A DNA stretch of 64,000 nt from Pyrenochaeta sp. MPI-SDFR-AT-0127 (taxonomy: Eukaryota; Ascomycota; Dothideomycetes; Pleosporales; Cucurbitariaceae): contig JAGTJM010000020.1 in the NCBI GenBank assembly GCA_020747015.1, positions 372,001-436,000 of the forward strand. Direction: 5' to 3'. The notes below the pieces were generated by a model. It saw nothing but the letters and a program-made list of their open reading frames with translations, searched no databases and was not told the DNA's origin. Numbering within the stretch: the first letter of the stretch is position 1; the number at the start of each line of letters is the position of its first letter. Position numbers and translations under genes: made by a program. Of this stretch, positions 33,066 through 45,337 are shown piece after piece.

Positions 33066-34982
33066 ATGAGTGAACACATCAAGCTCCCCGCGTTCCCACG
33101 CATATCGGCAAACAGACAAGCCAACATGTCCCGCTCGCGACGACGCGAACGAGATACAAGCACCTCGCGCTCCGACTCGTCCGCCTCCACCTCCCCCGAG
33201 CGCGGCTTCGACGATGACAAGGACTCGATCATGCTGCAGTCCAACGACTCGCTGTCTTCCCTGGCCCCTTCGATACCGCCAGACTCGGACGACGATGCTC
33301 GCCGCCGTGCCATCGAAGAGCAGAACCGCATCTCCCCAATCTCACGCCTCCCCGCCGAGCTCATGATAGCCGTCTTCGCCAAGCTCTCCTCCCCTACCGA
33401 CCTCAAGAACTGCATGCTCGTCTCAAAAGACTGGGCGCGAAACAGCGTCGGGCTGCTGTGGCACCGGCCGTCGACCAACAAGTGGGCCAACGTCAAGACA
33501 GTCATACACACCGTGAGGACCGCCAACAGCTTCTTCGACTACAGCAGTCTTATCAAGCGCCTCAACTTGTCCGCCCTCGGAAGTGAAGTGAGCGATGGCA
33601 CGCTGGGCCCTCTTGCCGTATGCAAGCGTGTGGAGCGTCTGACCCTGACCAACTGCACAAAGTTGACGGATCTCAGTCTGGTGGCCATGCTGGAGGAGAA
33701 CCGGAGTCTTCTGGCGCTGGACATTACAAACGTCGACTCAACTACAGACAGGACCATGTTCGCTCTGGCACAGCATGCTGTTCGACTACAGGGACTGAAC
33801 ATTACAAACTGCAAAAAGATCACCGACGACTCGCTCGAGGCCGTTGCGAAGAACTGCAGGCACCTGAAGCGGCTCAAGCTCAACGGATGCTCACAACTCA
33901 GCGATCGGAGCATCATCGCCTTCGCCATGAACTGCCGCTACATTCTCGAAATCGACCTCCACGACTGCAAGAACCTCGACGACGAGTCCATCACTACGCT
34001 CATCACCGAAGGCCCCAATCTCCGAGAATTGCGCTTGGCGCACTGCTGGAAGATCACAGATCAGGCATTCCTGCGTCTCCCGGCTGAAGCCACTTATGAC
34101 AGTCTGCGTATCCTGGACCTCACAGACTGCGGGGAACTACAAGACTCTGGCGTCCAGAAGATAGTCTATGCTGCTCCACGACTACGCAACTTGGTCCTCG
34201 CCAAGTGTCGCAACATTACAGACCGAGCCGTCTTGGCTATCACACGTCTGGGCAAGAACCTCCACTACATCCATTTGGGCCACTGCTCCCGTATCACAGA
34301 CACGGGCGTTGCGCAGCTGGTGAAGTTGTGCAATCGCATTCGGTACATCGACTTGGCCTGCTGCACAAATCTCACAGATGCATCCGTCATGCAGCTAGCT
34401 ACCCTCCCAAAATTGAAGCGGATAGGGCTAGTCAAATGCGCGGCTATTACGGATCGTAGCATATTGGCCCTTGCAAAACCAAAACAGGTTGGCTCTGGTG
34501 GGCCTATTGCACCCAGTGTGCTTGAGAGGGTTCATCTCAGCTACTGCACCAATCTCACCTTAGCGGTATGTTACCTTATTTCCCTTTTTTTTTCCCGACT
34601 TGACTGACTCACAAAGGGTATACACGCTCTGCTGAACAATTGCCCGCGCCTCACACACCTGAGCTTAACAGGCGTGCAAGCCTTTCTCCGCGAAGACCTT
34701 CTGCACTTCTGCCGAGAGGCACCACCCGAGTTCAACGAACATCAACGCGATGTATTCTGCGTCTTCAGCGGCGTTGGCGTACAACGTCTCCGCGGCTTCC
34801 TCAACACAAACGGCCAGAACGTGGACCGTGAGTCGCCCTTTGACGATAACGAAGGTACCATGTACAATGAAGGTGAAGACGGCGACGTCATCGTCACCGT
34901 TACCGCGCAAGCGAACGGCATGGCAATTGACGAGATGGATGACGATTTTGGCAACGACAGCGAGATGTTAGGACAGGACTAG
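33066..34982 (+). CDS. grrA: Grr1-like F-box/leucine-rich-repeat protein (SCF substrate receptor)
   Basis: Exons 33066-34565 and 34617-34982 (51-bp intron, GTATGT donor, CACAAAG acceptor) give 621 residues. A Ser/Arg-rich leader is followed by the F-box at about residues 93-135 (ISRLPAELMIAVFAKLSSPTDLKNCMLVSKDWA). About twelve cysteine-containing LRRs come next, each with the C-x-x-(I/L)-(T/S)-D signature: LTLTNCTKLTDLSL, LNITNCKKITDDSL, LKLNGCSQLSDRSI, IDLACCTNLTD and others. The C-terminus is acidic (DEMDDDFGNDSEMLGQD). In SCF complexes Grr1 targets cyclins and nutrient-signalling proteins for ubiquitination; in Aspergillus GrrA is needed for ascospore maturation. An in-frame ATG at 33126 (MSRSRRRERD) could also be the start. 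Confidence 0.95.
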
Positions 34983-35196
34983 GTCTTATCCCGCATGTCA
35001 TTGCCATGAAAAGCCTTAGCTTTTGTTGCTACAAAATTACTCACGTCGTCTGCTTTCACAACTAGCTATTTTGGAGCTCGGTTTTTTCTCCTTTGTAATC
35101 TGCATGTACGGTGGCGTTTTCGGTTTCACATATTTCTGGCATCGTTAGCGGCATAGGATACCTTCATTCGCGGGCATGGACTGATCGGTCGGGGAC

Positions 35197-35230
<34 letters not shown>

Positions 35231-35626
35231 CGGCGACGATACCCCTTTGTGAGCTTTCTTATAAGCTCCGGCTTTTGTTTCAATGCGGACTGGGCTTGGG
35301 GATTCCGTGGCCAAGGTCCAGCATAGGCTGCTAGAGTTTACGCGGGATCATGAGATATGGTCTTCATATTCCGTCAAAGAGCAGCTTTATAGCTTCAAAT
35401 GTTTCCAAATCTGTAAAGAAGTGGTTCTCTCCCCAAACGCGCACTTTACAATTATCGGTTCATGATCCTTTCAACAGGTCCCCCTTCAAGAAGAATAGGC
35501 CTTCCTTACGCCATGACTCCGTGACAAGAACATACAGATACTTTCCTCCCAGCGCATCCACTCATTCCAATGAAATGATTTGCATCCCCACCCCTCTGTC
35601 ACGACACACTCAATTCTTTCGCTTTC
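34983..35626. other. Intergenic region between convergent genes
   Basis: 644 bp of 3' flanks of the F-box gene (+) and the Mio gene (-), with a 7-bp tandem repeat at 35197-35230. No gene seen. Confidence 0.5.
35197..35230. repeat. Tandem repeat, unit GCGGGAT
   Basis: 4.9 head-to-tail copies of a 7-bp unit in the convergent spacer. Confidence 0.85.
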
Positions 35627-38603
35627 TCACTTCAGCAACCCACACATACACCCGCAATCCGGTACAGGACACATGGCATGCCTCGCAAACCAATCCCTGG
35701 CATGGTGGCCATGGAACCCATGCGTGCAATTCATACAAAACACCATTAACCTGCTTTCCAGATCCTCGCCCTTGAGCGCCTCATACGCGCCCTGCTTGCT
35801 GGGATCCGGGGAGCCGAGCCACAACATGCACAGTCCGCAGCGCGGCATCTGGGTGCCGCAGGTGGGACACGCCAGCGCGGGGGACGAAGCCTGGTGTTTA
35901 TTGTTTTGCGAGGGGCGGGCGGAAAGAAGAGGTTTGGAAGGGGCGGACGTGAGGCCTCCTCCTCCTCTAGGGGTGGGCAACAGGCGTTGTTTAGTGCTCC
36001 GGGGGTCTTTGCGCAGGGCGAGGTTTTGCTGGCAGTTTAGGCAGCGGATGACGAGGCTGGGCTGGGTGGGCTTGTTTACGCTGTGGCCTTCGCGCGTTAC
36101 GGAGCGCAGATTGTGCTCCTTGGTGTAGCGTGTGCGCTCGAGGAAGGTGCGCCAGGTTTGCATGTGCTCGAGATAGATGTCCTTCCAGAGATTCCAACGT
36201 GGGTCTTGGATGTACAGTGGGCACGCACGCGAGAGGAGTAGAACAGCATCTTGGATGCCGGAGGGGTGCTTGGAGATGTAAACTTGTAGGAGGTCGAGAG
36301 CGCGGGTAGTGAGGCCTGTGAGGAGCAGGCCGGAAATGTTTCCCTCCTTTATCGCCTCAGATGTTGTGGTGCTCAGGAACTCCGAGAGTTGGCTGTCAGG
36401 CAGGTACTTGAGAGCAACAGCAACGCGGTCGCTAAGTGCGAGCTGTTTCATATCGACTACGGTCGCCCAGTCGCCAGAGATGAAGTAGGTGAGAAGACAC
36501 TTGAGATAGGCGTCAGACGTCATGTCTGCCATCCAAGCACATGCCTCGCGCTGGTCGGTAGAGGCAACCGAAGATGGAGAAGCGCAAGCGATTACCGCGG
36601 CGAGGCCAATATCATCTTGAGGAAGTTTCTTCTGCTGAAGTGAAGAGCGAAGTAGGGCGAGTGCGATATCTTTGTGGCCCTGGAAGACGGCAAGGACGAT
36701 GGCTTTGTAGACCTCCCCTTCATCAGCCAAGTTTTGACTGCTTTTCTGGACCCCATTCTTGTCAAGCGTCCATCCACACAAACTCAGACATAGTTGTCGG
36801 TGCTCTGGGCGGTACGTCCTCACACCCTCAAAAGCTGGCAACTCCATTACCTCAACAATCTCTCTCACCGCGTCACTGAACATTTCTTGGCTTGTCTGCG
36901 CATCCGGGTCGATTAATCGTTCGTCATACATAGTAAGCTCGTTTGCCCATATAGAACTTACGCCAAGATACTTCAAGTCCAGGCCATTCCCAACCAGACC
37001 ATCATCTGAGGCATGAGCATCCATGCGGTCAACGAGTGTCCATGTGTCCACCAACCAAGGATCATTCGAAACGATGGCTTTGTTGCGGGCGCAATCAAGA
37101 GAGTATCCTTCTTGAACACGACGTTTGGCGGCTTGTAATACCGCAAGGTAATTAGGGAGGGTAATTTTGACGTCGGGATAGGCAAAGTTGAGAAGGTCTT
37201 CGTGTATTTGCTGACTAGCGTGTGTTGCAGAACGAATCGGTATGCTTCTCTGGCTATTACTAAGGCTCAGTCTGTCTGTACTCGCTGAAAGGTCACGTCG
37301 GCGGTCGTGGTCGTGATCGTACTTCTCACTTAGGGCGTTGCTTTGCGCTTCAGCGAGGTCTTCAGCTACTGTGCCTTGGTGAGGAGTTGGGGCTGCAATG
37401 CAGATCCTATCTTTATAAATCTCCTCCAAAGCGCTGACATTGATACGAGGAGCCGGGGGTGGTACTCTGAGGACCTCAACTTCCCTATTCGAATGTAACG
37501 CCAAAGCACACTGTCCGCTGAGTATATTACCAGTTGTCATGAAGTCATAGGCCATGACGCGGTCTTTTTCGTTTTGTTGGTGCGTCTTGTCATGATATGG
37601 GTATCTAAGATGGTGTGAAGTCTTTGTGTAGTATGGAGAAGACCATGTCCGAGCCCATGGCGGGTCTAGAGCCTCACTGGGCTGATGTGAATGTTGTGCT
37701 AGCTCGACCACCTTGAACTCGCCTGTATTAGCGAGAACACCGAATGTTGCTCTCTTAGTGCCGGAGTAGCGCAGACTCCAGATAGAAGCTGAATGAGAGT
37801 TGTCCACGATGGGCTTGAATTCTAGAACAGCGCCACTGTTTGCGGTATCATTGGAGGTTCCGCGCCCCTTGACAAATCGTGTATCCCAGACAGTCACGGT
37901 AGGGTCACCTGCGGTACCAGCTGAGAGGAAGTAGTTCTCATCCAAGGGGTCAATTGCGATGTTGTGCACCTGGCGCGTCTGAAATTGAGCAACGCCTGTC
38001 GTAGTGGATTCTATGAAGTATGAGCATGGAAGGATCTTGTGACTACGAATTTAGCTTACCTCGAAGATCATAAATACGCACATATTGCCTTGACACACCA
38101 GCAACGAGAGTATCCGGCTGTCCGGCAAAGAACTTGATACTTGAGATTGCCTCTGAGCTTGCCAATTTCCTATACGGCTCATCCTTGGACGTGACTCTTG
38201 AATCGTTCAAGTCATAGATGTTCAAACAGACATCGTTCCGAACCCTATCCAATCCTGTAGCCAGAAGATTTCTCGAACTGAACGCAATGGAGTTGCATTT
38301 TCTCTGGTGCCGAATAGAGAATGTGTGAATGTAGTCATTGTCAGGTCTGTCAGGATCCAGAGTCACAAGGATAGCCTCTCCGGAGGCTGAACCTATGGCG
38401 ACAATACCCGAATCTTTCTTGGACCAATCGAAGGCGGTATAGTTGGGCAGCTTGTCGCGAAGGCATATCTGTTTGTAGTTGACCTTGCTCTTACTGAAGC
38501 TATCAATTTGGCAAAGCCGTAGTCGATTGCTTGCAACATCGATGATAAGAAAGCGTGGTTTGTCTCTTGTGGAGTGCGGTGACCACCTAATCGCAGCTTC
38601 CAT
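35627..38603 (-). CDS. SEA4: SEACAT/GATOR2 subunit Mio (Sea4-like) WD40-RING protein
   Basis: Exons 38603-38060 and 38010-35627 (49-bp intron, GTAAGC donor, CATAG acceptor) give 975 residues. WD40-type repeats fill the first ~400 residues: AAIRWSPHSTRDKPRFLIID, YTAFDWSKKDSGIVAIGS, YVRIYDLR and PTVTVWDTRF. A helical solenoid follows. The C-terminus is the family's zinc domain: CPTCGTQMPRCGLCMLWLG, then CMNCTHGFHGHHARDWF and CPVPDCGCMC, the pattern of human MIOS. In yeast the SEACAT complex sits on the vacuole and counteracts inhibition of TORC1 by SEACIT. The start MEAAIRWSPH lies 307 bp from the divergent EFG1 start. Confidence 0.92.
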
Positions 38604-38910
38604 GTTACTGGTTGGTGGCTCGCGTTACCGATCAAAGTACAGGTCCGGGGCCCGAAAGGTACTTATCGGGCTCATCGAGCGTCAGATATGAGCAATTGAA
38701 CGACGTTTGGAGAATAAATGCAGGACATGTCTTATTCCCATCACGCCTCACTGAGTTCTTAGGCGATTAAGTAGGGTTGAAGGGTGAAAGCACCGACTCG
38801 TGACATCGAGCAAGGCGGTGTGAAGCCCAGCGATTCTGCCGCCCCACTAAAACTTCCCTCGAAGTTCCACCAAAACTTTCCTAGCTCAATTCACGATACA
38901 ATACAACACA
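38604..38910. other. Bidirectional promoter region Mio / EFG1
   Basis: 307 bp between two divergent start codons. No TATA box is evident. Confidence 0.5.
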
Positions 38911-39843
38911 ATGTCGCAAAAGCGCAAGCACGCTGAATCGTTCGACTCTTCCGCTCTGGCACCTTTCAAGAAGCCCCGCTCTTTCAAGCCGGGTTCAAAT
39001 CACCAAGCGCCTAAGCACAAGAAGCGGCCGCATGTCTCCCACGACATTTCAAACACCACTAGCAACCATGCTCTCAAGAGCCGTATAAGAGACTTGAAGC
39101 GATTGCTCGCTCATGTAGATAGTGTAGGGGACCATAAGATGTCGGCTGGCAACAGAGTAGAGCGAGAGAGAGAATTGGAGGCATGTGAGCATGAATTGGC
39201 AGAGAATCTTGAGAATAGCAGGGAGGCGGAGTATAGACAGAAGATGATTGGGAAGTACCATCAGGTGCGGTTTTTTGGTAGGTCTCTACAATACCCACAC
39301 CATGATCTACTAGAGTACTTACCAAACGTAGACCGACAGAAAGCAACTCGAATTCAAAAGCGGCTAAAGAAAGAATTGTCGACATTGGAGGACAAATCGA
39401 AGAAATCCGAACTAAAGCAAAAAGTTCACAACGCCGAAGTGGACGTCAATTACGCGATATACTACCCGCTGATGAAGCCGTACTCTGCGCTGTATCCTAA
39501 ATCGAAGACCAGCAAGCCCACAGAAACTGAAGTCGATGAGGATGGGTCTAACGACAAGAGTAGCAGGGAGGTTGACGGACCCAAAGGTGATGTTAGCATG
39601 TGGAAAGCAGTGGAGAAAGCCATGGAAGAGGGAACCCTGGATGCGCTGAGGCACAGTAAGGACGGGATGCCTGCTGCGCCAGTAAAGAAAGCGAACAACA
39701 AGACAGCTGTCAGGCGGGTTCCTGAGAAGCGCGAGGAACCCGAGGTGTTTGGAAACCGTCGAGAAAGAAGGAAGGCCGGCATGGCGCAAGCCCAAGCCGC
39801 ACAAGAGAAAGAAGATGAGAGCGACGGCGGATTCTTTGAATAG
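38911..39843 (+). CDS. EFG1: rRNA-processing protein EFG1
   Basis: Exons 38911-39277 and 39332-39843 give 292 residues. The 54-bp intron (GTAGGT donor, CGTAG acceptor) has no stop and keeps the frame, but removing it produces KYHQVRFFDRQKATRIQKRL, the family hallmark. The protein is basic: RKHAESF and FKKPRSFKP at the N-terminus, then a helical central domain IRDLKRLLAHVDS / RVERERELEACEHELAE, and a Lys/Glu-rich tail ending in ESDGGFFE. Yeast Efg1 is a nucleolar factor of the small-subunit processome, needed for 18S rRNA maturation. Its 3' end is 141 bp from the convergent mannosidase stop. Confidence 0.93.
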   Translation: MSQKRKHAESFDSSALAPFKKPRSFKPGSNHQAPKHKKRPHVSHDISNTTSNHALKSRIRDLKRLLAHVDSVGDHKMSAGNRVERERELEACEHELAENLENSREAEYRQKMIGKYHQVRFFGRSLQYPHHDLLEYLPNVDRQKATRIQKRLKKELSTLEDKSKKSELKQKVHNAEVDVNYAIYYPLMKPYSALYPKSKTSKPTETEVDEDGSNDKSSREVDGPKGDVSMWKAVEKAMEEGTLDALRHSKDGMPAAPVKKANNKTAVRRVPEKREEPEVFGNRRERRKAGMAQAQAAQEKEDESDGGFFE

Positions 39844-39984
39844 AAGAGCTGATGGCGCTCGTATCATTGACAAGCACGCAGCCATGTTCGATCACATTAG
39901 ATACCCCGCGACTCTCATGGAGCGCTCATGCATAGAAGTTCTGATACAGCGATCCACTTTCACACAATCCTTCGCTTCTCCACT

Positions 39985-41589
39985 CTATGTACCAAATACC
40001 TTGACGGGGTGTGCCTCGGTGTTGAACACCCACGCATTCTTCCCGTCCCTTCCAACTTGCCATTCTGCCTCCGGTGCATGGATCAGATAGCTGTACTTCA
40101 AAACCTCTGCGAACCAGAAGCTCTCCTGGAAATCAGTAAAACTTCCTCCACCCGCTACATTCACATTGCTTATCGCACTGTACCCCGAGCCAACACGCGT
40201 TGTCGCATTGACTGCTACGAAAGCATCCCACGCCCAGTCCTGATACTTTGTGTCGCTCGTCGCGCGGTAGGCATAGTAGTAACTCTCAATGACTTCTGGG
40301 CGAAGGATGTAATCCGGATTAGTGATGTAGAAGCCTGTCCGGTTAAAGAATGCTGCCTGGCTAGCAGGCACTCTGGCTGGATTCCATGAAAAGCTCTCAG
40401 GTCCGATGCCGGTCGCTGTTTGGCTGTATGTGGCGTGACATCCATTTACCAACTCCAGACCATAGTCGATGTACTTCTGCACACCCAGCACTTGGCCTGC
40501 GAGGATGAAATTTCCGCCGTCGAAACACGCAAGATGCTGGGAACTCAGATCTAGTGTTCGATTATTATAAGAAGCCAGGAACGTCAGGTCTGGTCGAGGA
40601 CGCGGGTGCGAGGTCAGGTACTGGATTGTGCTGTCTGCAGCAACGATCCAACGATCCTTTAGCTCAGCATATCGCTCAGGGTCGTAGATCCACATCTTGA
40701 TGAGATACTCGTAGAATGAATCTGCCCCGCCGATCCATCCACCATTCGCATCCAGGAACTCGCCGGTTGTAGTATCGATATTCATACCCAGTAGTCCCGG
40801 AAACGGCTCGTTCTGTGGTGGTGAGGGACGCAAGAGGTACTGCTCTGCTTTCTCGATAAGAGCTGCATATGTCTTATTGCCGCTTAAATCAGCCAAGCGG
40901 ACCCATTCTAGGATCAGTGTACCTGTCGTTGCCAACCCGTTGGGACCTCCATCGTTGCCTCTGGTGGCGAAGTTGAGGCCGTTGAACGGTACACCACTTG
41001 GTGATTCGAACGCGTAGCTCAAATTGTTTGCGAGGTTTATGGATTGAGCCAGAAGCGCGTCGACATTCTCTTTGCTATCTGCAAGGTCCGCCAAAGGACC
41101 CTTGAGAAAATCGTAGCCTGAGAGCATACCGCCTAAGTATCGAATTGTCGTTTCGAACAACGAGACTTCGGATGGTGTCTGACTCCAATTTATGGTTGGG
41201 ATGTAGGAGATTATCTGGTTCACGATTTCTCTCTCCCCCATTATCAGAGCTGTGGAAAGGGCGTCGACAGCAGAGGCTCCCCATTTGTTCCTATACTCGG
41301 TAAGCCAGATTGCACGAAAGATATCTAGAGTTGTTGGACAATACCGTGAGTTGCTGAAGCTATTTGTGACTGGCTTGAGCTCGTCGTTGGGAAAGGCATA
41401 CTTGTAGTATCCTTCCCAACTCAGCTTGAACGTATTGACAACGGCCTGTGCCCTATCCGCTGCGTTTGCCGCATCATTTTGCCTTTTTGCCCTGCTCCCA
41501 GTGGAAAGATCCCTGGGTGTATTCGCTGGAAGGCCCGATGCCAAAGTGAAGACCGCAGCTCCCAACAGGAAAGACTTGAACCGTGCCAT
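39985..41589 (-). CDS. Secreted class I alpha-1,2-mannosidase (GH47)
   Basis: Exons 41589-41345 and 41290-39985 give 516 residues. The 54-bp intron (GTATTG donor, GTATAG acceptor) has no stop and keeps the frame; removing it restores SNSRNKWGASAVDALSTALIM, the first GH47 signature. Other landmarks are VSLFETTIRYLGGMLSGYD, GGWIGGADSFYEYLIKMWI, HLACFDGGNFILAG, LRPEVIESYYYAYR and a C-terminal FNTEAHP, whose Thr binds the catalytic calcium. A signal peptide (MARFKSFLLGAAVFTLASG) and a KR site near residue 35 suggest secretion and Kex2 cleavage. The enzyme trims alpha-1,2-linked mannose from N-glycans. The extra upstream in-frame ATG at 41694 is not used, since it would bury the signal peptide. 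Confidence 0.95.
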   Translation of the reverse strand: MARFKSFLLGAAVFTLASGLPANTPRDLSTGSRAKRQNDAANAADRAQAVVNTFKLSWEGYYKYAFPNDELKPVTNSFSNSRYCPTTLDIFRAIWLTEYRNKWGASAVDALSTALIMGEREIVNQIISYIPTINWSQTPSEVSLFETTIRYLGGMLSGYDFLKGPLADLADSKENVDALLAQSINLANNLSYAFESPSGVPFNGLNFATRGNDGGPNGLATTGTLILEWVRLADLSGNKTYAALIEKAEQYLLRPSPPQNEPFPGLLGMNIDTTTGEFLDANGGWIGGADSFYEYLIKMWIYDPERYAELKDRWIVAADSTIQYLTSHPRPRPDLTFLASYNNRTLDLSSQHLACFDGGNFILAGQVLGVQKYIDYGLELVNGCHATYSQTATGIGPESFSWNPARVPASQAAFFNRTGFYITNPDYILRPEVIESYYYAYRATSDTKYQDWAWDAFVAVNATTRVGSGYSAISNVNVAGGGSFTDFQESFWFAEVLKYSYLIHAPEAEWQVGRDGKNAWVFNTEAHPVKVFGT

Positions 41590-42484
41590 GACAACCGAAC
41601 ACGAATGAAGAAGAATATTAAAAGAAAAGGCGACGAGGGAAAGAGAGCAACGAGAACCAAAAATTGATAGGCACCCATTGTCATATATACCCACTTAGGA
41701 TGCATATGATGAACTTACCGGGTACAACTCGACCGAAATATTGGGTGCCACTATAAACCCCATGCTACCCGATTTCCAACCTCAACAAGGAAGGTACCTC
41801 CGCCAAAAATGATGGATGACACCCTCTGCACATAACGTCCCGCCCCTTAGCTGTGGTGAAGTTGAGAACACCTTTGAGCTGCATGTCTTGGTGAATGTAG
41901 CCATGTGGAAGAAGCGCATGACAAAGTGTCAGGGACGTTAACAGCACAAAGACTATTGTATTAGCAGACACGTGCTAGAAACACAAGGTGCGCGCTCTGT
42001 GTCGATCATCGAACTTCCCGTTGCGATGAAGCGTGTTTAATGCAACATCACAGGCCTGTATGCATGTGCGGAGTATTGGAAGGATCGCTCGATATTGGAA
42101 ATGAAGTCCCAAGATGGCCTTGGAGCTGCACCATCAATGCCTGGGCGGCTTCGCAGGAGCAAATGCGGAGTTCGCCATGTCGTAACTGCGGAGATAGAAT
42201 GGAAATGTACAGGGAAAGCAAAGTTAGACAAGGTCGACCCCTTGGAAGTGCGGGGGTGATCTACCGCCGCGCGACCGTGCATTCATGTGAGGATTCGGTG
42301 GCGCCCCTCCCGCTTCTTATTTTCACCTCCATGCTCATTTCGATTTCTGGAGATTGTCAAAACTTCATGGAATGCTGAATTGTCAAAAATTTAAACGAAC
42401 TTAGCATGCTGCTGGCGCATGATGCTTCCATTTCTATGTCTTATCAAACTGCTTCCTACATTTGTGTCGCCAAAGTAGATACAA
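41590..42484. other. Intergenic region, no gene seen
   Basis: 895 bp: the promoter of the mannosidase and the 3' flank of AP-1 gamma. The frame at 42040-42378 (+) has no recognisable feature. Confidence 0.5.
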
Positions 42485-45337
42485 CTATGTCGGCTCAGAC
42501 CAAGCAACTTGTTCCGTCACGGGACCTACACCTGCAGAATAACTGATTTTAAGCCGTAACCTTAATTGAGCTGGTGGTGGCTGGTTTCGCGTTAGCATTG
42601 AAGACCATCAATGACAAGAGAAAGACAACTTACCCCACTGACAGACGTAATCCTCATCTGTTGTGTTGCATCTTGTCCACCATCTAGCTCAGTCGCACTA
42701 ATAGGCTGCAGCTGCAGCTTCTGGCTCTTAGGTACAGCAGCCTGTAAATTGACACTTGAAAGCTGGCCGAAGGCACCAGTGTTGCGAAAACGAGCAAGGA
42801 GCTGAACCGCGTTCGCGTCGCGTTTGAGCTGGAAGGTAACCTGCAGGTCGTTTTTGTTATAGACAGGATGTGCGGGTGGGCCGGAGGCGATAGAAGTAGA
42901 GGTTTGAGGTGGTGGTGATGATGCGCCGCCGAGGCCGCCGAGGCCGCCGAGGAGGTCCGTTGATGCTGCTTGCTGGGGTGGGCGAGACAGTGCAGGAGCT
43001 GGAGAGCTGGAGGGACCGGAGTTGAAGAGATCCATGATGTTTGCTACGTTTGATTGTGCCGCTGGAGTCGAGGTTTGTGGAGGTGGTGATGCACTGGAAG
43101 CGCCCCCACCAAGGATATCTGCAAGAAGATCCTGACTTTGCTGAGTGCCATTGGTAGCACCGTTCGTTTCCACGGATGGGCCAGAGTCGCCCATCAGGTC
43201 AAGAAGCAAATCTTCCGTTGCCGCCTGCGCAGGTTTTTTCTTGATGATCTTAGACTGTCGCTTCTTAGTCGCTTCTCCGAGGACCCGAGACTCCTCTCGA
43301 ATCTCAGGTGCGGGCATCTTCTCTAGCACACCCCGCCTGATTTGGTCTTGCCCAAATAAATTGCCGTACTCTACTGCACGTTGTTGAATCTCGACATCCA
43401 GGTTTGCTGCATATCTTTGCAGCAATCGTCGGAGGCGTTCGATTTGGCCAGGTTCGCTTAATCGCGTCGTTAGCTTCATCGAAGCTGTGACAATGTATTG
43501 TTGCACAATGAGTCCCGCATAACTGCTTCCGAGAATGGTTTCGAAGAGGTCAACAAGGTCACTCTCCTTGACTTCTTTGACAAGCTCCTCCTCTTCATAC
43601 TGGCCACCTCTCAGCAATGCATCGCCGTACTCTCCAATTACCCACGAGCCGGCCAGGGTGAGACCCTCTTGCGTAATGTCATCTTTCAAGGCGGCGTAGA
43701 GCTTCTGTACAGAGTATGTCTGAAGGTCAGGTGTTGTCGCGATGAGTCGGACGAAGGACGACAGAATCTGCTCTTTGACATAGTTGCCAGCCTAATGTAG
43801 GATCAGTAAAGGCAGTGCAATTGGCAACATTCAGGCTTACAAGCTTCAAGACGCGGAGCATAGTATCGACATGCCATCTTTTATTAGGGGCGAAGCGGTC
43901 CGCTGCAATCCCAATCTGTGATGTCATTACTGGTTTGAACTCGTTGTCGGCAACTTCCAAGAAAGCAAGCAACTCGCGAATCAATACGCGCACATTGCTC
44001 TCGTTGATCAACGTGAAACTGAGATCGAGAGCTCGTCTCCGAATACTGATGTCCGGGTCTCGCAAGCAATCCAGAATAGTGTTTCGATGTCGCTGCACAG
44101 CGTTCGGCTCAACTGCGACTACCTTGATCAGGGTATTCAAAGCAACGTAACGAATGTTGTTGTCCCTGTTTGACAGGAATTTTCCAAGAATGTTGACACC
44201 AAGTACACGGAGACCAGAATCGGCCTCAATGTCAAGAATTGTAAGGACAGCTTCGTACAGAATAGAGTTTCCGACATTTTTTGAAGAATCAGTGTTCGTC
44301 GCAACCTGCGATTGTCAGCATTCGCCTTATTGAATCCTTAAATTTACATACCTGCGCCAGGATATCGTTGATTTGCTCGCTGATTTGAGCGTCGCCACGA
44401 GCTAGAACTCGAAGAAGTTGCAAGATTTTGCACTGCAAAAACGGATCTGTGATACCTGTTACATCATGCTCGGGAGCATAGCCAGAGGACGATAATCCCT
44501 TGAGGATCTTGACCAAGCTCGGGACCACTGGCTTGAAGATGTCTTTGATGCCGTTCTCGTCATCCTCTGCCTCATCTGCCTCACACAGGCCTGCGACCAA
44601 TGTGATACCGCACAGAAGAACGCCATGGTTGCGGTCTTGCAACAATAGTTTCGCTTTTTCGAGAAAATGTTCCTGCAGATCAGGCACCTTCCGACATATC
44701 CTCATAGCGCAAAGTGCCGCCTTTCGACGTATGTACGGGTTTGCGCTTGATATTATCGTCTCGACTTCGGGAAATAGATCTCGAGCCATTTCAACGGAGG
44801 CAATATTTCCCAGTGTGCAGAGGGCCAGGCCAACGATGTACTGGTTGGGATGGTTCAGATCGCTGCATTGACATTAGCATCTGCTTTTGCGTAGCAGCAC
44901 AGAAAAGCCTACTTCTTGAGCGAATTTGTGACCAAGGTCAACACTTCTTGATTCTCGTCCAGCAGCAACATGGTCCCCAGGTAGCCTAGTCGTTTGTCGG
45001 CGAAGCGTGGGGAGGCCAGCAGCTTCAGACATTCAATCTGCCCAAAATGTGTCCTCTCACCCAAGGTGAAGAGATACAGAAGCTTGGCGACATTGTTTCT
45101 CCTGCTACAGTGTGAACGTATGCCCCTCAAGCTGAGCCATTGCAACACACCTCACGTTTGAGTCGTGGCTTTCCTCCCTGAAGCTTGCGCGAATGGCTGC
45201 ACTCTCTTTTTGTACCACGGCTCGCTCGTCGGCTATCGTCTTCGCGGCTCGCACATTCCGAATGAATTGCTTCACTATGCATGCTCAGTATATATGTCTA
45301 CAGCCAGGCCCGCGATGCTTGGCGTACAGGAAGTCAT
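42485..45337 (-). CDS. apl4: AP-1 complex subunit gamma (gamma-adaptin)
   Basis: Seven exons, 45337-45328, 45274-45151, 45101-44913, 44862-44352, 44305-43841, 43791-42634 and 42580-42485, give 850 residues, the usual length. The trunk starts MTSLKQFIRNVRAAKTIADER and contains FGQIECLKLLASPRFADKRLGYLG and NQYIVGLALCTLGNIAS, typical of large adaptins. A hinge from about residue 590 is rich in Pro/Ser/Gly with clathrin-box-like DLLLDLM, DLLADIL and NIMDLF. The gamma-ear occupies about the last 120 residues (LQVTFQLKRDANAVQLLARF, and SVSGPPPAQLRLRLKISY built across the last splice). AP-1 sorts cargo between the trans-Golgi and endosomes. The first exon is only 10 bases (ATG ACT TCC T), identified by phase and the conserved LKQFIRN start. 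Confidence 0.95.
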
